Assembly (NCBI RefSeq): GCF_001187905.1 | Contig: NZ_LGIS01000027.1 | Location: forward strand, 124,001-188,000 | DNA from: Pantoea sp. RIT-PI-b | GTDB lineage: Bacteria; Pseudomonadota; Gammaproteobacteria; Enterobacterales; Enterobacteriaceae | Direction: 5' to 3' | DNA: 64,000 bases | Program-made: the position numbers and the translations under genes | The notes under the pieces: generated by a model | Seen by the model: only the letters and a program-made list of their open reading frames with translations | What the model was told of the DNA's origin: nothing | Databases searched by the model: none | Part shown: in pieces, positions 23,553-33,523 of the stretch | Position numbering within the stretch: the first letter of the stretch is position 1 | Layout of the letters: each line of letters opens with the position of its first letter

Positions 23553-24575
23553 TTAGGTTGTCGGATTAGCCAGCTCGGTCAGCAGCGGCAGCAAGATCTT
23601 CACGCTGTCACGCGTGCGTTGGGTGATGCGGCCAGGCAGCCAACGATCGAGATAGTTGAGGTTATCGCGCTCGGTTTGATGGCGCACGTTGCCCTCCGGA
23701 AAATGGTGGGAACGCGCGCGCTGCTGCTGTCCATCTTTGTTGCCCAGCGTCCAGTTAGCGGCGGTGACATCCATTAACGGCATGCCGGCCTTATCAAACG
23801 GATTCACCCCCGGATAATCGCGCGCGGTCATAGCGTGGCTGGCTGCGGAGATACCGTAACGGTGTGCCAGCTGCACGGCGCGTGCGCTGGTCTGCTTGCG
23901 CACCGCCGAGGGCGTATTGATGCCGCTATTAAAGTAGAGATGATCGCCGACGATCAGACTGTTGAGATCGATCACCAGCAGCGTGTTCTTCTTCTCCTGC
24001 TCGCTCATGCGTGCCAGATAATCATCCATGCCGTGCAGGCCCGCTTCACCGGCGCTCAGCGCGACAAAGCGCACGCCGTAGTGCAGCGGCGTTTTGCTCA
24101 ATGCCTTCGCCAGCTCCAGCATCACGCCAAGACCGGATGCATTGTCATCCACGCCCTGCAAACGCAGGCCGCCGAGATTGTTATCGGCTTCATGGCGGCT
24201 GAGCGGCGTCCAGGTATCCAGATGCGTCACAATCAGGATCTCCTGTGGCACCGCACCTGCGCGCGCAGCAATCACCGAGGTGGCGGTGACTTTATGTGTG
24301 CGGCTTTCACCCTTTTTCTCTAGCCATTCATAGCGGGTATTGAACTGGCGGGTATTACTCTGATAACCCAGCTGGCTAAATTGCTGCTGCAAATAATCGG
24401 CGGTGAGCAACTCGGCTGGGCTGCCGCTCATGCGGCCGGGGAAATAGGTTGCGATGTGGCGAAGTTGCTGTTCGGCAAAGTGTCCAGGCGCGCTGATGCT
24501 CGCAGCCTGAACAAAGAGAGGCAAACCGCCCGCGAGCAGTGCAGCCAGCACAGTGCGGCGGAAATTAGCAAACAT
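23553..24575 (-). CDS. iap: Aminopeptidase Iap (alkaline phosphatase isozyme conversion)
   Basis: 340-residue M28 zinc aminopeptidase with an N-terminal signal peptide (MFANFRRTVLAALLAGG... cleaved near VQA-AS), hence periplasmic. Zinc-binding motifs are visible: THLDTW, GVDDNASGLGVMLE, and SAGEAGLHG. In E. coli Iap removes the N-terminal arginine of alkaline phosphatase. The frame is open 41 codons further upstream, but ATG 24575 follows AAAGGACCC and starts the signal peptide. It diverges from cysG. Confidence 0.88.
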   Translation of the reverse strand: MFANFRRTVLAALLAGGLPLFVQAASISAPGHFAEQQLRHIATYFPGRMSGSPAELLTADYLQQQFSQLGYQSNTRQFNTRYEWLEKKGESRTHKVTATSVIAARAGAVPQEILIVTHLDTWTPLSRHEADNNLGGLRLQGVDDNASGLGVMLELAKALSKTPLHYGVRFVALSAGEAGLHGMDDYLARMSEQEKKNTLLVIDLNSLIVGDHLYFNSGINTPSAVRKQTSARAVQLAHRYGISAASHAMTARDYPGVNPFDKAGMPLMDVTAANWTLGNKDGQQQRARSHHFPEGNVRHQTERDNLNYLDRWLPGRITQRTRDSVKILLPLLTELANPTT

Positions 24576-24719
24576 AGTTAGGGTCCTTTTCTGACATCCC
24601 GTCATGCTAAAAAAAATCCGAGATAGTATGAAACTGTGATGACGCTTGCACAATTTGATTTGCTCCGAAACACCAGCAATATCATTTGTTAAGCACAAAA
24701 TGTTATCAGCAATCCTGGG

Positions 24720-24800
24720 TCGTTATTCCATTCGGTAACTACTCATTCCAATTCGTAATTTCATCTGTCGGAAGGGCGGGACGTATAGTCGCGTTAACTT
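24720..24800 (+). promoter_or_regulatory. Probable CysB-dependent promoter of cysGDNC
   Basis: The iap-cysG gap (248 bases) contains repeated half-site-like sequences GTTATTCCATTCGGTAAC and ACTCATTCCAATTCG at about 24722-24755, similar to CysB sites, followed by TATAGT at 24784-24789 as a -10 box with no good -35 box, as expected for an activator-dependent promoter. The CysB assignment is inference. Confidence 0.45.
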
Positions 24801-24823
24801 ATTGTAAAACTAGCAAGGTTAAC

Positions 24824-26239
24824 GTGGATTATCTGCCCCTCTTTGCCGATCTCAAAAGCCGTCCGGTGCTGGTTGTTGGCGGTGGCGAAATTGCTGCGCG
24901 CAAAATTGAACTGTTGCGGCGTGCGGGTGCGCGCGTGTTGGTCGCGGCGCGCGAACTCGGCCATGAGCTACAGGCGCTGCTGGATATTAAGGCGATTGAA
25001 TGGATCGCCCACAGCTTTGATCCGGCACAGCTGGACGGTGTATTCCTCGTGATTGCTGCCACTGATGACAACGCGCTCAATGCACAGGTATTTGAGGCGG
25101 CCAACGCGCGCCACAAGCTGGTGAACGTGGTAGACGATCAGCCGAAATGCAGCTTTATCTTCCCATCAATTGTCGATCGCTCGCCGCTGGTCGTCGCCAT
25201 CTCCTCCAGCGGCACCGCGCCGGTGCTGGCGCGTTTGCTGCGTGAAAAAATTGAAGCGTTACTACCAGCCAATCTTGGGCAGATGGCCGAAGTGGCGGGG
25301 CAGGGGGGCGGCAAGGGAAAACAGCGCTCTCACCGCATGTCTGAACGTCGTCGTTTCTGGGAGCGTGCCTTTAACGGGCTGTTCGCCAGCCAGATGGCGG
25401 CGGGCAATGTGAATGAAGCGCGTCGTACGCTGGATCGCGAACTGGATAACGACAGCGATAATCAGGGCGAAATCACGCTGGTGGGCGCCGGTCCGGGCGA
25501 CAGCGGTTTGCTGACGCTGCGTGGCTTGCAGGTGATGCAGCTGGCCGATGTGGTGCTGTATGACCATCTGGTCAGCGACGAAGTGTTAGAACTGGTGCGC
25601 CGCGACGCCGATCGCATCTGCGTTGGCAAACGCGCCGGTGCGCATTCGGTGCCGCAGGAAGAGACTAATCAGATGCTGGTGAGCCTCGCGCAGCAGGGTA
25701 AACGCGTGGTGCGTCTGAAAGGCGGCGATCCGTTTATTTTTGGTCGCGGCGGTGAAGAGTTGCAGGCGGCGCAGGCCGCCGGAATTCCCTTCCAGGTGGT
25801 GCCGGGCATCACCGCGGCAGCGGGCGCAACCGCCTACGCCGGAATCCCGCTTACCCATCGTGACTACGCGCAGAGCGTGCTGTTTATCACCGGTCACTGC
25901 CAGGCCGACGGCAACGGCATCGATTGGCCGTCGCTGGCACGCGCGCGTCAAACCTTAGCGATTTATATGGGCACGGTGAAAGCGGCGGAAATCGCTGCCG
26001 GGCTTATCGAACATGGGCGCGCGGCCTCCACGCCGGTGGCGGTGATTGGCCGCGGCACGCGTCAGGATCAGCAGGTGCTGACCGGTACATTAGATCAACT
26101 GGAAGCGCTGGCTGCGGCCGCGCCCACGCCAGCACTGTTAGTGATTGGCGAAGTAGTGAATTTGCACGGGCAATTGGCCTGGTTCCAACATTCGGCACAG
26201 CAGGGGGCTCGCGAGTCCGCCGTTGTCAATTTGGCTTGA
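24824..26239 (+). CDS. cysG: Siroheme synthase (uroporphyrinogen-III methyltransferase / precorrin-2 dehydrogenase / ferrochelatase)
   Basis: 471-residue trifunctional enzyme that makes siroheme for CysI. The N-terminal dehydrogenase/ferrochelatase domain has [15 protein letters not shown]; the C-terminal methyltransferase domain (from about residue 220) has [33 protein letters not shown] and [10 protein letters not shown]. The start is GTG 24824 in the run AAGGTTAACGTG: it gives the family N-terminus [15 protein letters not shown]; the open frame extends upstream into the promoter region but is not likely translated. Placement directly before cysDNC, unlike E. coli K-12 where cysG is with nirBD, ties siroheme supply to sulfate assimilation. 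Confidence 0.93.
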   Translation: MDYLPLFADLKSRPVLVVGGGEIAARKIELLRRAGARVLVAARELGHELQALLDIKAIEWIAHSFDPAQLDGVFLVIAATDDNALNAQVFEAANARHKLVNVVDDQPKCSFIFPSIVDRSPLVVAISSSGTAPVLARLLREKIEALLPANLGQMAEVAGQGGGKGKQRSHRMSERRRFWERAFNGLFASQMAAGNVNEARRTLDRELDNDSDNQGEITLVGAGPGDSGLLTLRGLQVMQLADVVLYDHLVSDEVLELVRRDADRICVGKRAGAHSVPQEETNQMLVSLAQQGKRVVRLKGGDPFIFGRGGEELQAAQAAGIPFQVVPGITAAAGATAYAGIPLTHRDYAQSVLFITGHCQADGNGIDWPSLARARQTLAIYMGTVKAAEIAAGLIEHGRAASTPVAVIGRGTRQDQQVLTGTLDQLEALAAAAPTPALLVIGEVVNLHGQLAWFQHSAQQGARESAVVNLA

Positions 26240-26248
26240 GGAAAAATT

Positions 26249-27157
26249 ATGGACCAAAATCGTCTTACTCATCTGCGCCAGCTGGAGGCAGAGAGTATCC
26301 ATATCATCCGCGAGGTGGCGGCCGAGTTCAGCAATCCGGTGATGATGTACTCCATCGGCAAAGACTCCTCGGTGATGCTGCATCTGGCGCGCAAAGCCTT
26401 CTTTCCGGGCACGTTGCCATTTCCGCTGCTGCACGTTGATACCGGCTGGAAATTCCGGGAAATGTACGAGTTCCGCGATCGCACCGTAAAAGCGATGGGC
26501 GCGGAGCTGCTGGTGCATCGCAACCCGGAAGGTGTGGCGATGGGCATCAACCCGTTCGTGCACGGCAGTGCCAAGCATACCGACATCATGAAAACCGAAG
26601 GCCTGAAGCAGGCGCTGAACAAATACGGCTTTGATGCAGCCTTTGGTGGCGCACGGCGTGATGAAGAGAAGTCGCGCGCCAAAGAGCGCATCTACTCATT
26701 CCGCGATCGCTTCCACCGCTGGGATCCAAAAAACCAGCGTCCTGAGCTGTGGCACAACTACAACGGCCAGATTAACAAAGGCGAAAGCATTCGCGTGTTC
26801 CCGCTCTCCAACTGGACCGAGCTGGATATCTGGCAGTACATCTTCCTGGAAAATATCGAAATTGTGCCGCTGTACCTCGCCGCGCCGCGCCCGGTGCTGG
26901 AGCGTGACGGCATGCTGATGATGATTGATGACGATCGTATCGATCTGCAGCCAGGCGAAGTGATCAAACAGCGTATGGTGCGTTTCCGTACCCTCGGCTG
27001 CTGGCCGCTAACCGGCGCGGTGGAATCGGAAGCGCAGACGCTGCCGGAAATCATTGAAGAGATGCTGGTCTCCACCACCAGTGAACGCCAGGGACGCGTG
27101 ATAGACCGCGACCAGGCCGGTTCGATGGAAATGAAGAAACGTCAGGGTTATTTCTAA
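26249..27157 (+). CDS. cysD: Sulfate adenylyltransferase subunit 2
   Basis: 302-residue catalytic subunit of ATP sulfurylase; with CysN it forms adenosine 5'-phosphosulfate from sulfate and ATP. The PP-loop [15 protein letters not shown] and the downstream [15 protein letters not shown] are diagnostic. It begins 9 bases after cysG with GAGGAAAAATT before the ATG and is followed by cysN after 10 bases. Confidence 0.97.
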   Translation: MDQNRLTHLRQLEAESIHIIREVAAEFSNPVMMYSIGKDSSVMLHLARKAFFPGTLPFPLLHVDTGWKFREMYEFRDRTVKAMGAELLVHRNPEGVAMGINPFVHGSAKHTDIMKTEGLKQALNKYGFDAAFGGARRDEEKSRAKERIYSFRDRFHRWDPKNQRPELWHNYNGQINKGESIRVFPLSNWTELDIWQYIFLENIEIVPLYLAAPRPVLERDGMLMMIDDDRIDLQPGEVIKQRMVRFRTLGCWPLTGAVESEAQTLPEIIEEMLVSTTSERQGRVIDRDQAGSMEMKKRQGYF

Positions 27158-27167
27158 GGAGACGCAG

Positions 27168-28595
27168 ATGAATACCGTTATTGCACAACAGATTGCCGAT
27201 CAGGGCGGCGTAGAAGCCTGGCTGACCGCGCAACAACACAAAAGCCTGCTGCGTTTCCTCACCTGCGGTAGCGTTGACGACGGCAAAAGTACGCTGATTG
27301 GTCGCTTGCTGCACGATACGCGTCAAATCTATGAAGACCAGCTGTCATCGCTGCACAATGACAGCAAACGTCACGGCACTCAGGGTGAGAAGCTTGACCT
27401 CGCCTTACTGGTTGATGGTTTACAAGCCGAGCGCGAGCAGGGCATTACCATTGATGTGGCGTATCGCTACTTCTCCACCGAGAAGCGCAAATTTATCATC
27501 GCTGATACGCCGGGACACGAGCAGTACACGCGCAATATGGCGACCGGCGCCTCTACCTGCGATTTAGCGATTCTGCTGATCGATGCGCGTAAAGGCGTGC
27601 TGGATCAGACGCGTCGTCACAGCTTTATCTCCACGCTGTTGGGCATCAAGCATCTGGTGGTCGCCATCAACAAGATGGATCTGGTGGAGTACAAGCAAGA
27701 GACCTTCGAGCAGATCAAACAGGATTATCTCGATTTCGCCGCGCAGTTGCCGGAAGACCTCGATATTCGCTTTGTGCCGATGTCAGCGCTGGAAGGCGAT
27801 AACGTGGCGACGCCGAGCGTGACCATGCCGTGGTACAGCGGCCCAACGCTGCTCGACGTACTGGAAACCGTGGAGCTGAATCGCGTGGTGGATCATCAGC
27901 CGATGCGTTTCCCGGTGCAGTATGTCAATCGTCCCAACCTCGACTTCCGCGGTTATGCCGGTACGCTGGCCTCTGGCGTGGTGAAAGTGGGCCAGCGCGT
28001 AAAAGTGCTGCCATCAGGCGTGGAATCGACTATCTCGCGCATCGTCACTTTTGATGGCGACTTGCCGGAAGCGGGCGCTGGTGAAGCGATTACGCTGGTG
28101 CTGAAAGATGAAATCGACATCAGCCGTGGCGATCTGCTGGTGGATGCCGCCGCCGATCTGCAAGCGGTGCAATCCGCGACGGCGGACGTAGTGTGGATGG
28201 CTGAGCAGCCGCTGCAGCCAGGACAAAGCTATGAAGTGAAGATTGCCGGTAAGAAAACCCGCGCGCGCGTGGAGAAAGTCATCCATCAGGTGGAGATTAA
28301 CTCGCTGGAGAAGCGCACGGTGGATAGCCTGCCGCTCAACGGCATCGGTCTGGTCGAACTGACCTTTGACGAACCGATGGTACTGGATGCCTATCGGCAG
28401 AATCCGGTTACCGGCGGCATGATCTTTATCGATCGTCTGAGCAACGTGACGGTCGGCGCGGGCATGATCAATCAGCCGCTGAGCAATGTGCGTGCACAAG
28501 CGGGTCAGTTCAGCGATTTCGAGCTGGAGCTGAATGCGTTGGTGCGCCGTCACTTCCCGCACTGGAATGCACGCGATCTGCTGGGCGGTCAGTAA
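27168..28595 (+). CDS. cysN: Sulfate adenylyltransferase subunit 1 (GTPase)
   Basis: 475-residue EF-Tu-like GTPase that drives APS formation by CysD. G motifs: [14 protein letters not shown] (G1), [11 protein letters not shown] (G2), [13 protein letters not shown] (G3), NKMDLV (G4), SALEG (G5), followed by two beta-barrel domains. The stop codon overlaps the start of cysC (TAATG), so the two are translationally coupled. Confidence 0.97.
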   Translation: MNTVIAQQIADQGGVEAWLTAQQHKSLLRFLTCGSVDDGKSTLIGRLLHDTRQIYEDQLSSLHNDSKRHGTQGEKLDLALLVDGLQAEREQGITIDVAYRYFSTEKRKFIIADTPGHEQYTRNMATGASTCDLAILLIDARKGVLDQTRRHSFISTLLGIKHLVVAINKMDLVEYKQETFEQIKQDYLDFAAQLPEDLDIRFVPMSALEGDNVATPSVTMPWYSGPTLLDVLETVELNRVVDHQPMRFPVQYVNRPNLDFRGYAGTLASGVVKVGQRVKVLPSGVESTISRIVTFDGDLPEAGAGEAITLVLKDEIDISRGDLLVDAAADLQAVQSATADVVWMAEQPLQPGQSYEVKIAGKKTRARVEKVIHQVEINSLEKRTVDSLPLNGIGLVELTFDEPMVLDAYRQNPVTGGMIFIDRLSNVTVGAGMINQPLSNVRAQAGQFSDFELELNALVRRHFPHWNARDLLGGQ

Positions 28596-29200
28596 TGGCG
28601 CAGCACGATGAAAACGTGGTGTGGCACGATCATCCGGTAACGCGTGAGGAACGCGAACAGCAGCATGGCCATCAAGGCGTGGTGCTGTGGTTCACCGGAC
28701 TTTCCGGATCGGGCAAATCCACCGTGGCCGGCGCGCTGGAGCAGGCGCTGCATCGCGCGGGTGTGAATACCTATCTGCTGGATGGCGATAACGTGCGTCA
28801 CGGCCTGTGCCGTGACCTCGGCTTCAGCGATAGCGATCGTAAAGAGAATATCCGTCGCGTGGGTGAAGTGGCGAAGCTGATGGTTGATGCCGGTTTAGTG
28901 GTGTTGACCGCCTTTATCTCGCCGCATCGTGCCGAGCGCCAGATGGTGCGCGATCTGCTGGGCGAAGGGCAGTTCGTTGAGGTGTTTGTCGATACGCCGT
29001 TAGCGGTGTGTGAAGCGCGCGATCCCAAAGGTCTCTACAAAAAAGCCCGTGCCGGTGAGCTGCGTAATTTTACCGGTATCGACAGCGTGTATGAAGCGCC
29101 AGAAGCCCCTGAAATCCACCTGGATGGCGAACAATTGGTTACAAAACTGACCGGCCAATTGTTAGACCTGCTGCGTCACCGCGATATCATCAAATCCTGA
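28595..29200 (+). CDS. cysC: Adenylylsulfate kinase
   Basis: 201-residue P-loop kinase converting APS to PAPS, the substrate of CysH. The Walker A motif [35 protein letters not shown] and the [14 protein letters not shown] segment are present. Last gene of cysGDNC; a hairpin without a T tract (GCGGCAAA / TTTGCCGC, 29208-29233) follows the stop by 7 bases. Confidence 0.97.
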   Translation: MAQHDENVVWHDHPVTREEREQQHGHQGVVLWFTGLSGSGKSTVAGALEQALHRAGVNTYLLDGDNVRHGLCRDLGFSDSDRKENIRRVGEVAKLMVDAGLVVLTAFISPHRAERQMVRDLLGEGQFVEVFVDTPLAVCEARDPKGLYKKARAGELRNFTGIDSVYEAPEAPEIHLDGEQLVTKLTGQLLDLLRHRDIIKS

Positions 29201-29207
29201 ATCGACA

Positions 29208-29233
29208 GCGGCAAATCCTCCCGGGTTTGCCGC
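29208..29233 (+). terminator. Hairpin after cysC (weak terminator candidate)
   Basis: 8-bp stem GCGGCAAA / TTTGCCGC with a 10-base interior that is itself GC-rich. No T run follows, so termination would be partial or Rho-assisted. Confidence 0.4.
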
Positions 29234-29255
29234 GCTTAGCGTCAACAGGATCTCT

Positions 29256-29576
29256 ATGCAGAACGTAACGCCCATGTTAGCCCGTAAAGATGAACGCACC
29301 CCGGATGAGCCTCGCTCGTCGCTGCCGGGCGGCGTGTTTGGCTTTCTGTCGTACTGGTGCGCGCTGGCGATTCCGTTCATGCTCTACGGCTCCAACACGC
29401 TGTTCTTCTTCCTCTACACCTGGCCGTTCTTCCTCGCGCTGTTACCGGTTTCAGTGCTGATTGGTATCGTGCTGAGCCTGGTGATTCGTACGCATTTATT
29501 CTGGAGCGGCATCGCCACAGCGATTGTGGTGGTGTGCCTGTTCTGGCTGCTGTTCTCATTTCTCTCGGGTTGGTAA
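29256..29576 (+). CDS. ygbE: YgbE/DUF3561 family inner-membrane protein
   Basis: 106-residue protein with a hydrophilic N-terminus and three predicted membrane segments (about 33-53, 55-75, 84-105). The block LYGSNTLFFFLYTWPFFLAL is strongly conserved in YgbE proteins. Function unknown. Its position between cysC and ftsB is the same as in E. coli, which supports orthology. Confidence 0.88.
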   Translation: MQNVTPMLARKDERTPDEPRSSLPGGVFGFLSYWCALAIPFMLYGSNTLFFFLYTWPFFLALLPVSVLIGIVLSLVIRTHLFWSGIATAIVVVCLFWLLFSFLSGW

Positions 29577-29747
29577 CGCCCACCTGATGTGCAAACGCAT
29601 CGGCTGGTTACAAAACTTTACCTGCCGTCTCGCGCCTCTCTCTGTCATTATTTGCGCCGATAACTGCTGGTGCGCGGCATTTTCGCCGCCGCAGTGGAGT
29701 CCAGCGCCAAGTTATGGGATGATTGGGCCGTTTTTCAGGGGGCGGGG

Positions 29748-30065
29748 ATGGGAAAACTGACGTTACTGCTACTCGTGCTGCTGGGATGGCTTCAATATTC
29801 CCTGTGGCTGGGTAAGAACGGTATTCATGACTACACGCGCGTCAACGAAGACGTCGCGTCACAACAGGCGAATAACGCCAAACTTAAAGCGCGTAACGAT
29901 CAGCTATTTGCCGAAATTGACGATCTCAATGGCGGCTCGGAAGCGATCGAGGAACGCGCACGCAATGAACTGGGCATGATTAAGCCCGGTGAGACTTTCT
30001 ATCGTCTGGTGCCAGACCAGAACAAACGTAACGCGCAACAAGCTGCGCAAAATCAACAACGATAA
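29748..30065 (+). CDS. ftsB: Cell division protein FtsB
   Basis: 105-residue bitopic divisome protein that forms the FtsQ-FtsB-FtsL complex. Short cytoplasmic MGK, membrane helix at about 4-20 ([17 protein letters not shown]), then a periplasmic coiled coil (about 30-65) and the conserved [20 protein letters not shown] in two parts. The frame is open 26 codons further upstream, but MGKLTLLLL is the family start and has GGGGCGGGG before it. It is 3 bases before ispD. Confidence 0.94.
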   Translation: MGKLTLLLLVLLGWLQYSLWLGKNGIHDYTRVNEDVASQQANNAKLKARNDQLFAEIDDLNGGSEAIEERARNELGMIKPGETFYRLVPDQNKRNAQQAAQNQQR

Positions 30066-30068
30066 GCC

Positions 30069-30785
30069 ATGAACAAGCGCCCGATCCTTGCGGATGTGAT
30101 TGCCGTGGTGCCCGCCGCAGGTGTGGGCAGCCGTATGCAAGCTGCCTGCCCAAAACAGTATCTGACCATTGGTCAATTTACCCTTCTTGAACATAGCGTT
30201 GCGCGCTTGCTGGCTCATCCGGCGGTAAAACAGGTCATTGTGCCGGTAAGCAGCGATGATGGCTGGTTCGATTCACTGCCGCTGGCGCAGGATTCCCGCG
30301 TGGTAAGAGTGACCGGTGGCGACACGCGCGCTGAATCGGTGCTGGCGGGATTAAAGGCCATTCAGCATCACCAATGGGTGCTGGTGCATGATGCCGCGCG
30401 TCCGTGCCTGCATCCGGACGATTTAGCGCGCCTGCTGGCGGTACGCGAGTACAGCAACGTCGGCGGGATTCTGGCGGCGCCGGTGCGCGACACCATGAAG
30501 CGCGGCGAACCAGGCAAAGCGGTCATTGCTCATACCGTTGAACGCGAAGACTTATGGCACGCGTTGACGCCACAATTTTTCCCGCATCAACTGCTCACCG
30601 CGTGTCTGACGCGCGCCCTCAATGAAGGCGCTACCATTACCGATGAAGCGTCGGCACTGGAGTATTGCGGCTATCATCCGCAGTTGGTGAGCGGACGCAG
30701 CGACAACATTAAGGTAACGCGACCAGAAGATCTGGCGCTGGCGGCCTTCTATCTTACTCAGATTCAGTTACAGGAGAGCGCATGA
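30069..30785 (+). CDS. ispD: 2-C-methyl-D-erythritol 4-phosphate cytidylyltransferase
   Basis: 238-residue enzyme of the MEP isoprenoid pathway that joins MEP with CTP. The nucleotide-binding N-terminus [18 protein letters not shown], the [11 protein letters not shown] signature and the [12 protein letters not shown] segment are present. It overlaps ispF and follows ftsB closely, as in E. coli. Confidence 0.96.
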   Translation: MNKRPILADVIAVVPAAGVGSRMQAACPKQYLTIGQFTLLEHSVARLLAHPAVKQVIVPVSSDDGWFDSLPLAQDSRVVRVTGGDTRAESVLAGLKAIQHHQWVLVHDAARPCLHPDDLARLLAVREYSNVGGILAAPVRDTMKRGEPGKAVIAHTVEREDLWHALTPQFFPHQLLTACLTRALNEGATITDEASALEYCGYHPQLVSGRSDNIKVTRPEDLALAAFYLTQIQLQESA

Positions 30786-31267
30786 TGCGTATCGGTCACG
30801 GTTTTGACGTTCACGCTTTTGGCGGCGAAGGTCCGTTAGTGATTGGTGGGGTGCGTATTCCCTTCGAACACGGTTTTATCGCCCATTCTGACGGTGATGT
30901 GGCGCTGCATGCGCTGACGGATGCCTTGCTCGGCGCCGTGGCGATGGGCGATATCGGCAAGCTATTCCCGGATACCGACCCGGCGTTTAAGGGCGCGGAC
31001 AGCCGCGGCCTGCTGCGCGAAGCCTGGCGTCGTATTCAGCAAAAAGGCTATCGCATCGGTAACGTTGATGTGACCATTATTGCGCAGGCACCAAAAATGT
31101 TGCCGCACGTGCCGCAGATGCGCGTCAATATTGCCGAAGATCTCGGTTGCCATATGGATGACGTCAACGTGAAAGCCACCACCACCGAAAAACTCGGCTT
31201 TACCGGTCGCGGTGAAGGCATTGCCTGTGAAGCGGTTGCGCTGCTGATTAAGGCCGATCGGGCATGA
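30785..31267 (+). CDS. ispF: 2-C-methyl-D-erythritol 2,4-cyclodiphosphate synthase
   Basis: 160-residue MEP-pathway enzyme that cyclises the CDP-ME 2-phosphate. Zinc ligands in [11 protein letters not shown] and the [17 protein letters not shown] motif are visible. Two adjacent ATG codons (30782 and 30785) are possible; 30785 gives the usual MRIGHG start and overlaps the ispD stop by one base. AGGAGAGC precedes. It overlaps truD by 4 bases. Confidence 0.96.
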   Translation: MRIGHGFDVHAFGGEGPLVIGGVRIPFEHGFIAHSDGDVALHALTDALLGAVAMGDIGKLFPDTDPAFKGADSRGLLREAWRRIQQKGYRIGNVDVTIIAQAPKMLPHVPQMRVNIAEDLGCHMDDVNVKATTTEKLGFTGRGEGIACEAVALLIKADRA

Positions 31268-32307
31268 GTGAGCTGCATTACCTGCACGGCGTGCCTAATG
31301 CCAGCGGCGTGATTAAAGCCAATCCCGAAGATTTTGTCGTGATTGAAGATCTTGGCTATCCCTATGATGGCGAAGGAGAACAGGTTTTAGTCCGCATTCG
31401 TAAAATTGGCTGCAACACCCGCTTTGTTGCCGAAGCCATCGCCAAATTTCTTAAGGTGCCGGTACGCGATCTCAGCTATGCCGGCATGAAAGATCGTCAT
31501 GCGGTCACCGAGCAGACGCTGTGCTTCCGTGTGCCAGGCAATGCGATGCCGAATCTGGCCGGTTTTCAGCTGGAAGGCGTCGAAATCCTGCAGGTGATCC
31601 GTCACAAGCGCAAACTGCGCACCGGCGCGCTGGCGGGCAATGCCTTCCGTTTAATCGTGCGCCAGATTTCCGATCGTAGCGACGTTGAAACGCGTCTGCA
31701 GCAGATTCAACAGCGCGGCGTACCCAACTATTTTGGCGAGCAGCGCTTTGGTCGCGGCGGTAACAACCTGACGCAGGCAAAATTGTGGGCTGAAGATAAA
31801 TTCCGCCCGCGCGATCGCAGCATGAAAGGCATTTTACTCTCGGCAGCGCGCAGCCAGCTTTTTAACCAGCTCACCAGTGCCCGTTTACAGCGCGATGGCG
31901 CACTGGATCGTGTTCAGGCGGGAGATGCGTTGCAGCTGGCAGGACGTGGCAGCTGGTTTGTTGCGCAGGCGGAAGAGTTAGCGGAACTGCAGCAGCGTGT
32001 CGATAACCATGAACTGCGTATCACCGCACCGCTGGCCGGACGCGGCGAGCTCGGTACCCAAGGCGAAGTGCTGGCGTTCGAGCGGGAGCTGCTGGCGTCG
32101 TCGGGCGATCTGCTGGCTTTACTCGATCGTGAACGCGTTGATGCCTCGCGGCGTGCGGCGCTGGTGGTGCCGAAAGATCTGCGCTGGAGCTGGTGGGACG
32201 ACGTCACGCTGGAGATGCAGTTCTGGCTGCCGGCGGGCAGTTTTGCTACCAGCGTGGTGCGCGAGCTGCTAAGCAACGGCGCAGCAGCACCGATTGGCGA
32301 CGAATAG
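31264..32307 (+). CDS. truD: tRNA pseudouridine(13) synthase
   Basis: 347-residue TruD-family pseudouridine synthase acting on U13 of tRNA-Glu. The nucleophilic Asp is in [13 protein letters not shown], and [14 protein letters not shown] is conserved. In E. coli surE follows directly and overlaps; here a seven-kilobase island is inserted starting 15 bases after the truD stop, so this gene marks the left border of the insertion. Confidence 0.95.
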   Translation: MSELHYLHGVPNASGVIKANPEDFVVIEDLGYPYDGEGEQVLVRIRKIGCNTRFVAEAIAKFLKVPVRDLSYAGMKDRHAVTEQTLCFRVPGNAMPNLAGFQLEGVEILQVIRHKRKLRTGALAGNAFRLIVRQISDRSDVETRLQQIQQRGVPNYFGEQRFGRGGNNLTQAKLWAEDKFRPRDRSMKGILLSAARSQLFNQLTSARLQRDGALDRVQAGDALQLAGRGSWFVAQAEELAELQQRVDNHELRITAPLAGRGELGTQGEVLAFERELLASSGDLLALLDRERVDASRRAALVVPKDLRWSWWDDVTLEMQFWLPAGSFATSVVRELLSNGAAAPIGDE

Positions 32308-32322
32308 GTACATTCGGCGATC

Positions 32323-33366
32323 ATGAGCAAAAATCTTACCATTAAGGATATTGCGCTGCTCGCCGGTGTTTCTATTACCACCGTTTCACGCGTGCTTAAC
32401 AAGCATGCATGGGTGTCTGAAAAGACCCGTGCGCGCGTCGATAAAGTGATTGCTGAGCATCAGTTCAGCCCCAACCTGATGGCGCGCGGCATGATTTCGC
32501 GTCAGAGTTACACCCTTGCGGTGATCGTTTCCGATATCACCAATCCCTACTTCGTCACCTTAGTGGCGCAGATTCAGCAAGCCTGCCTGGCCATTGGCTA
32601 TAAAATCACGCTGTACGATACACAATCCGCCAACCGCAGCGATGGTACGTCAGGCGATGAAAGCGCAATTTTTCAATCGATCATTGATAGCCAAATTGAT
32701 GGCGTCATCGTGCTTGGCGGCCACAGCGACTTTGCGCCGATTCCGCCAGATTATCTGACGATGCTGGAGACGCTGATGAGCAAAATGGCGGTGGTGGTGG
32801 TCGGCCAGCCCCATCCCGATCGTCGCTGGCCATGCGTAATGCGCGATCATCAGCATTGTGTTGAGCTAGCGGTTAATCACCTGCTTGCGCGTGGCCTGCG
32901 TGACATCGCTTTTATCGGCGGCTCACGCAAAGTGTGGGTGACACGCGAACGCGTCAATCATTTCCGTGCGGCTCTACAGCAGGCGGGAATCACGCCGAAC
33001 GACGCGTGGATTTGCTTGAATAACTTCTATCCGCAACATGGCTATCAAGCGATTGAAACGCTGTGGGATCTGCCACAACCGCCGCAGGCGCTGGTCGCCA
33101 TCAACGATCGCGTGGCGATGGGGGCCATTCGTGCGCTTAGCGATCGCGCTATTCAGGTACCTCATCAGGTGGTCGTTATCAGCTGCGAACGTTTCCCCGG
33201 CAGCGAATTTTTCATTCCCCGCCTCACTAGCGTAGATCATCAGAACCCGCAGCTTGGGCAGAACATTATCACTATGATGATGGCGCAGCTCGACGGAAAA
33301 TCATCTCAAGAAAATCAACAAATTGTCCCGCCAACGCCGGTATTAATCCTCGGCGAATCAGCTTAA
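32323..33366 (+). CDS. LacI-family transcriptional regulator of the truD-surE island
   Basis: 347-residue repressor-type protein. N-terminal helix-turn-helix (about residues 6-25, TIKDIALLAGVSITTVSRVL) and hinge helix ending at SPNLMARGMIS, then a periplasmic-binding-protein-like sensor domain beginning TLAVIVSDITNPYF. It is the first gene of the island and lies 15 bases after truD, with a poor ribosome site. The gap to the next gene holds a perfect LacI-type operator, so it very likely controls the four downstream genes. The effector cannot be read from sequence; a sugar phosphate or sugar released by the pathway is expected. Confidence 0.88.
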   Translation: MSKNLTIKDIALLAGVSITTVSRVLNKHAWVSEKTRARVDKVIAEHQFSPNLMARGMISRQSYTLAVIVSDITNPYFVTLVAQIQQACLAIGYKITLYDTQSANRSDGTSGDESAIFQSIIDSQIDGVIVLGGHSDFAPIPPDYLTMLETLMSKMAVVVVGQPHPDRRWPCVMRDHQHCVELAVNHLLARGLRDIAFIGGSRKVWVTRERVNHFRAALQQAGITPNDAWICLNNFYPQHGYQAIETLWDLPQPPQALVAINDRVAMGAIRALSDRAIQVPHQVVVISCERFPGSEFFIPRLTSVDHQNPQLGQNIITMMMAQLDGKSSQENQQIVPPTPVLILGESA

Positions 33367-33405
33367 CCTGTAACTTAATCCCTTAATTTTAAATAAGTTA
33401 CGCTT

Positions 33406-33421
33406 TGTAATCGCGATCTCA
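33406..33421 (+). promoter_or_regulatory. Candidate CRP site
   Basis: TGTAA-N6-TCTCA matches eight of ten conserved positions of the CRP half-sites (TGTGA-N6-TCACA). Its centre is about 60 bases before the transcription start predicted from the neighbouring TTGACT/TAAGTT boxes, a usual class I distance. This fits catabolite control of a PTS operon but is only a motif match. Confidence 0.4.
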
Positions 33422-33438
33422 TTTTCACCATTCCTGCG

Positions 33439-33467
33439 TTGACTTAATCTGCGCCATTAAATAAGTT
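33439..33467 (+). promoter_or_regulatory. Candidate promoter of the SIS-PTS-porin-GH9 operon
   Basis: TTGACT (33439-33444) and TAAGTT (33462-33467) are 17 bases apart. The -35 box is good and the -10 box is poor, as expected if activation by CRP is needed. The LacI-type operator lies 10 bases downstream. Confidence 0.4.
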
Positions 33468-33477
33468 TGCCTGCAAC

Positions 33478-33493
33478 CTGAAAACGTTTTCAG
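33478..33493. promoter_or_regulatory. LacI-family operator
   Basis: CTGAAAACGTTTTCAG is a perfect 16-bp palindrome with the central CG typical of LacI/PurR/GalR-family operators. It lies between the promoter candidate and the SIS gene, where a bound repressor would block transcription. The regulator encoded just upstream is the obvious ligand. Confidence 0.8.
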
Positions 33494-33523
33494 TTTTTCA
33501 GGAGAACTGTTTAAGGAGCAGTA

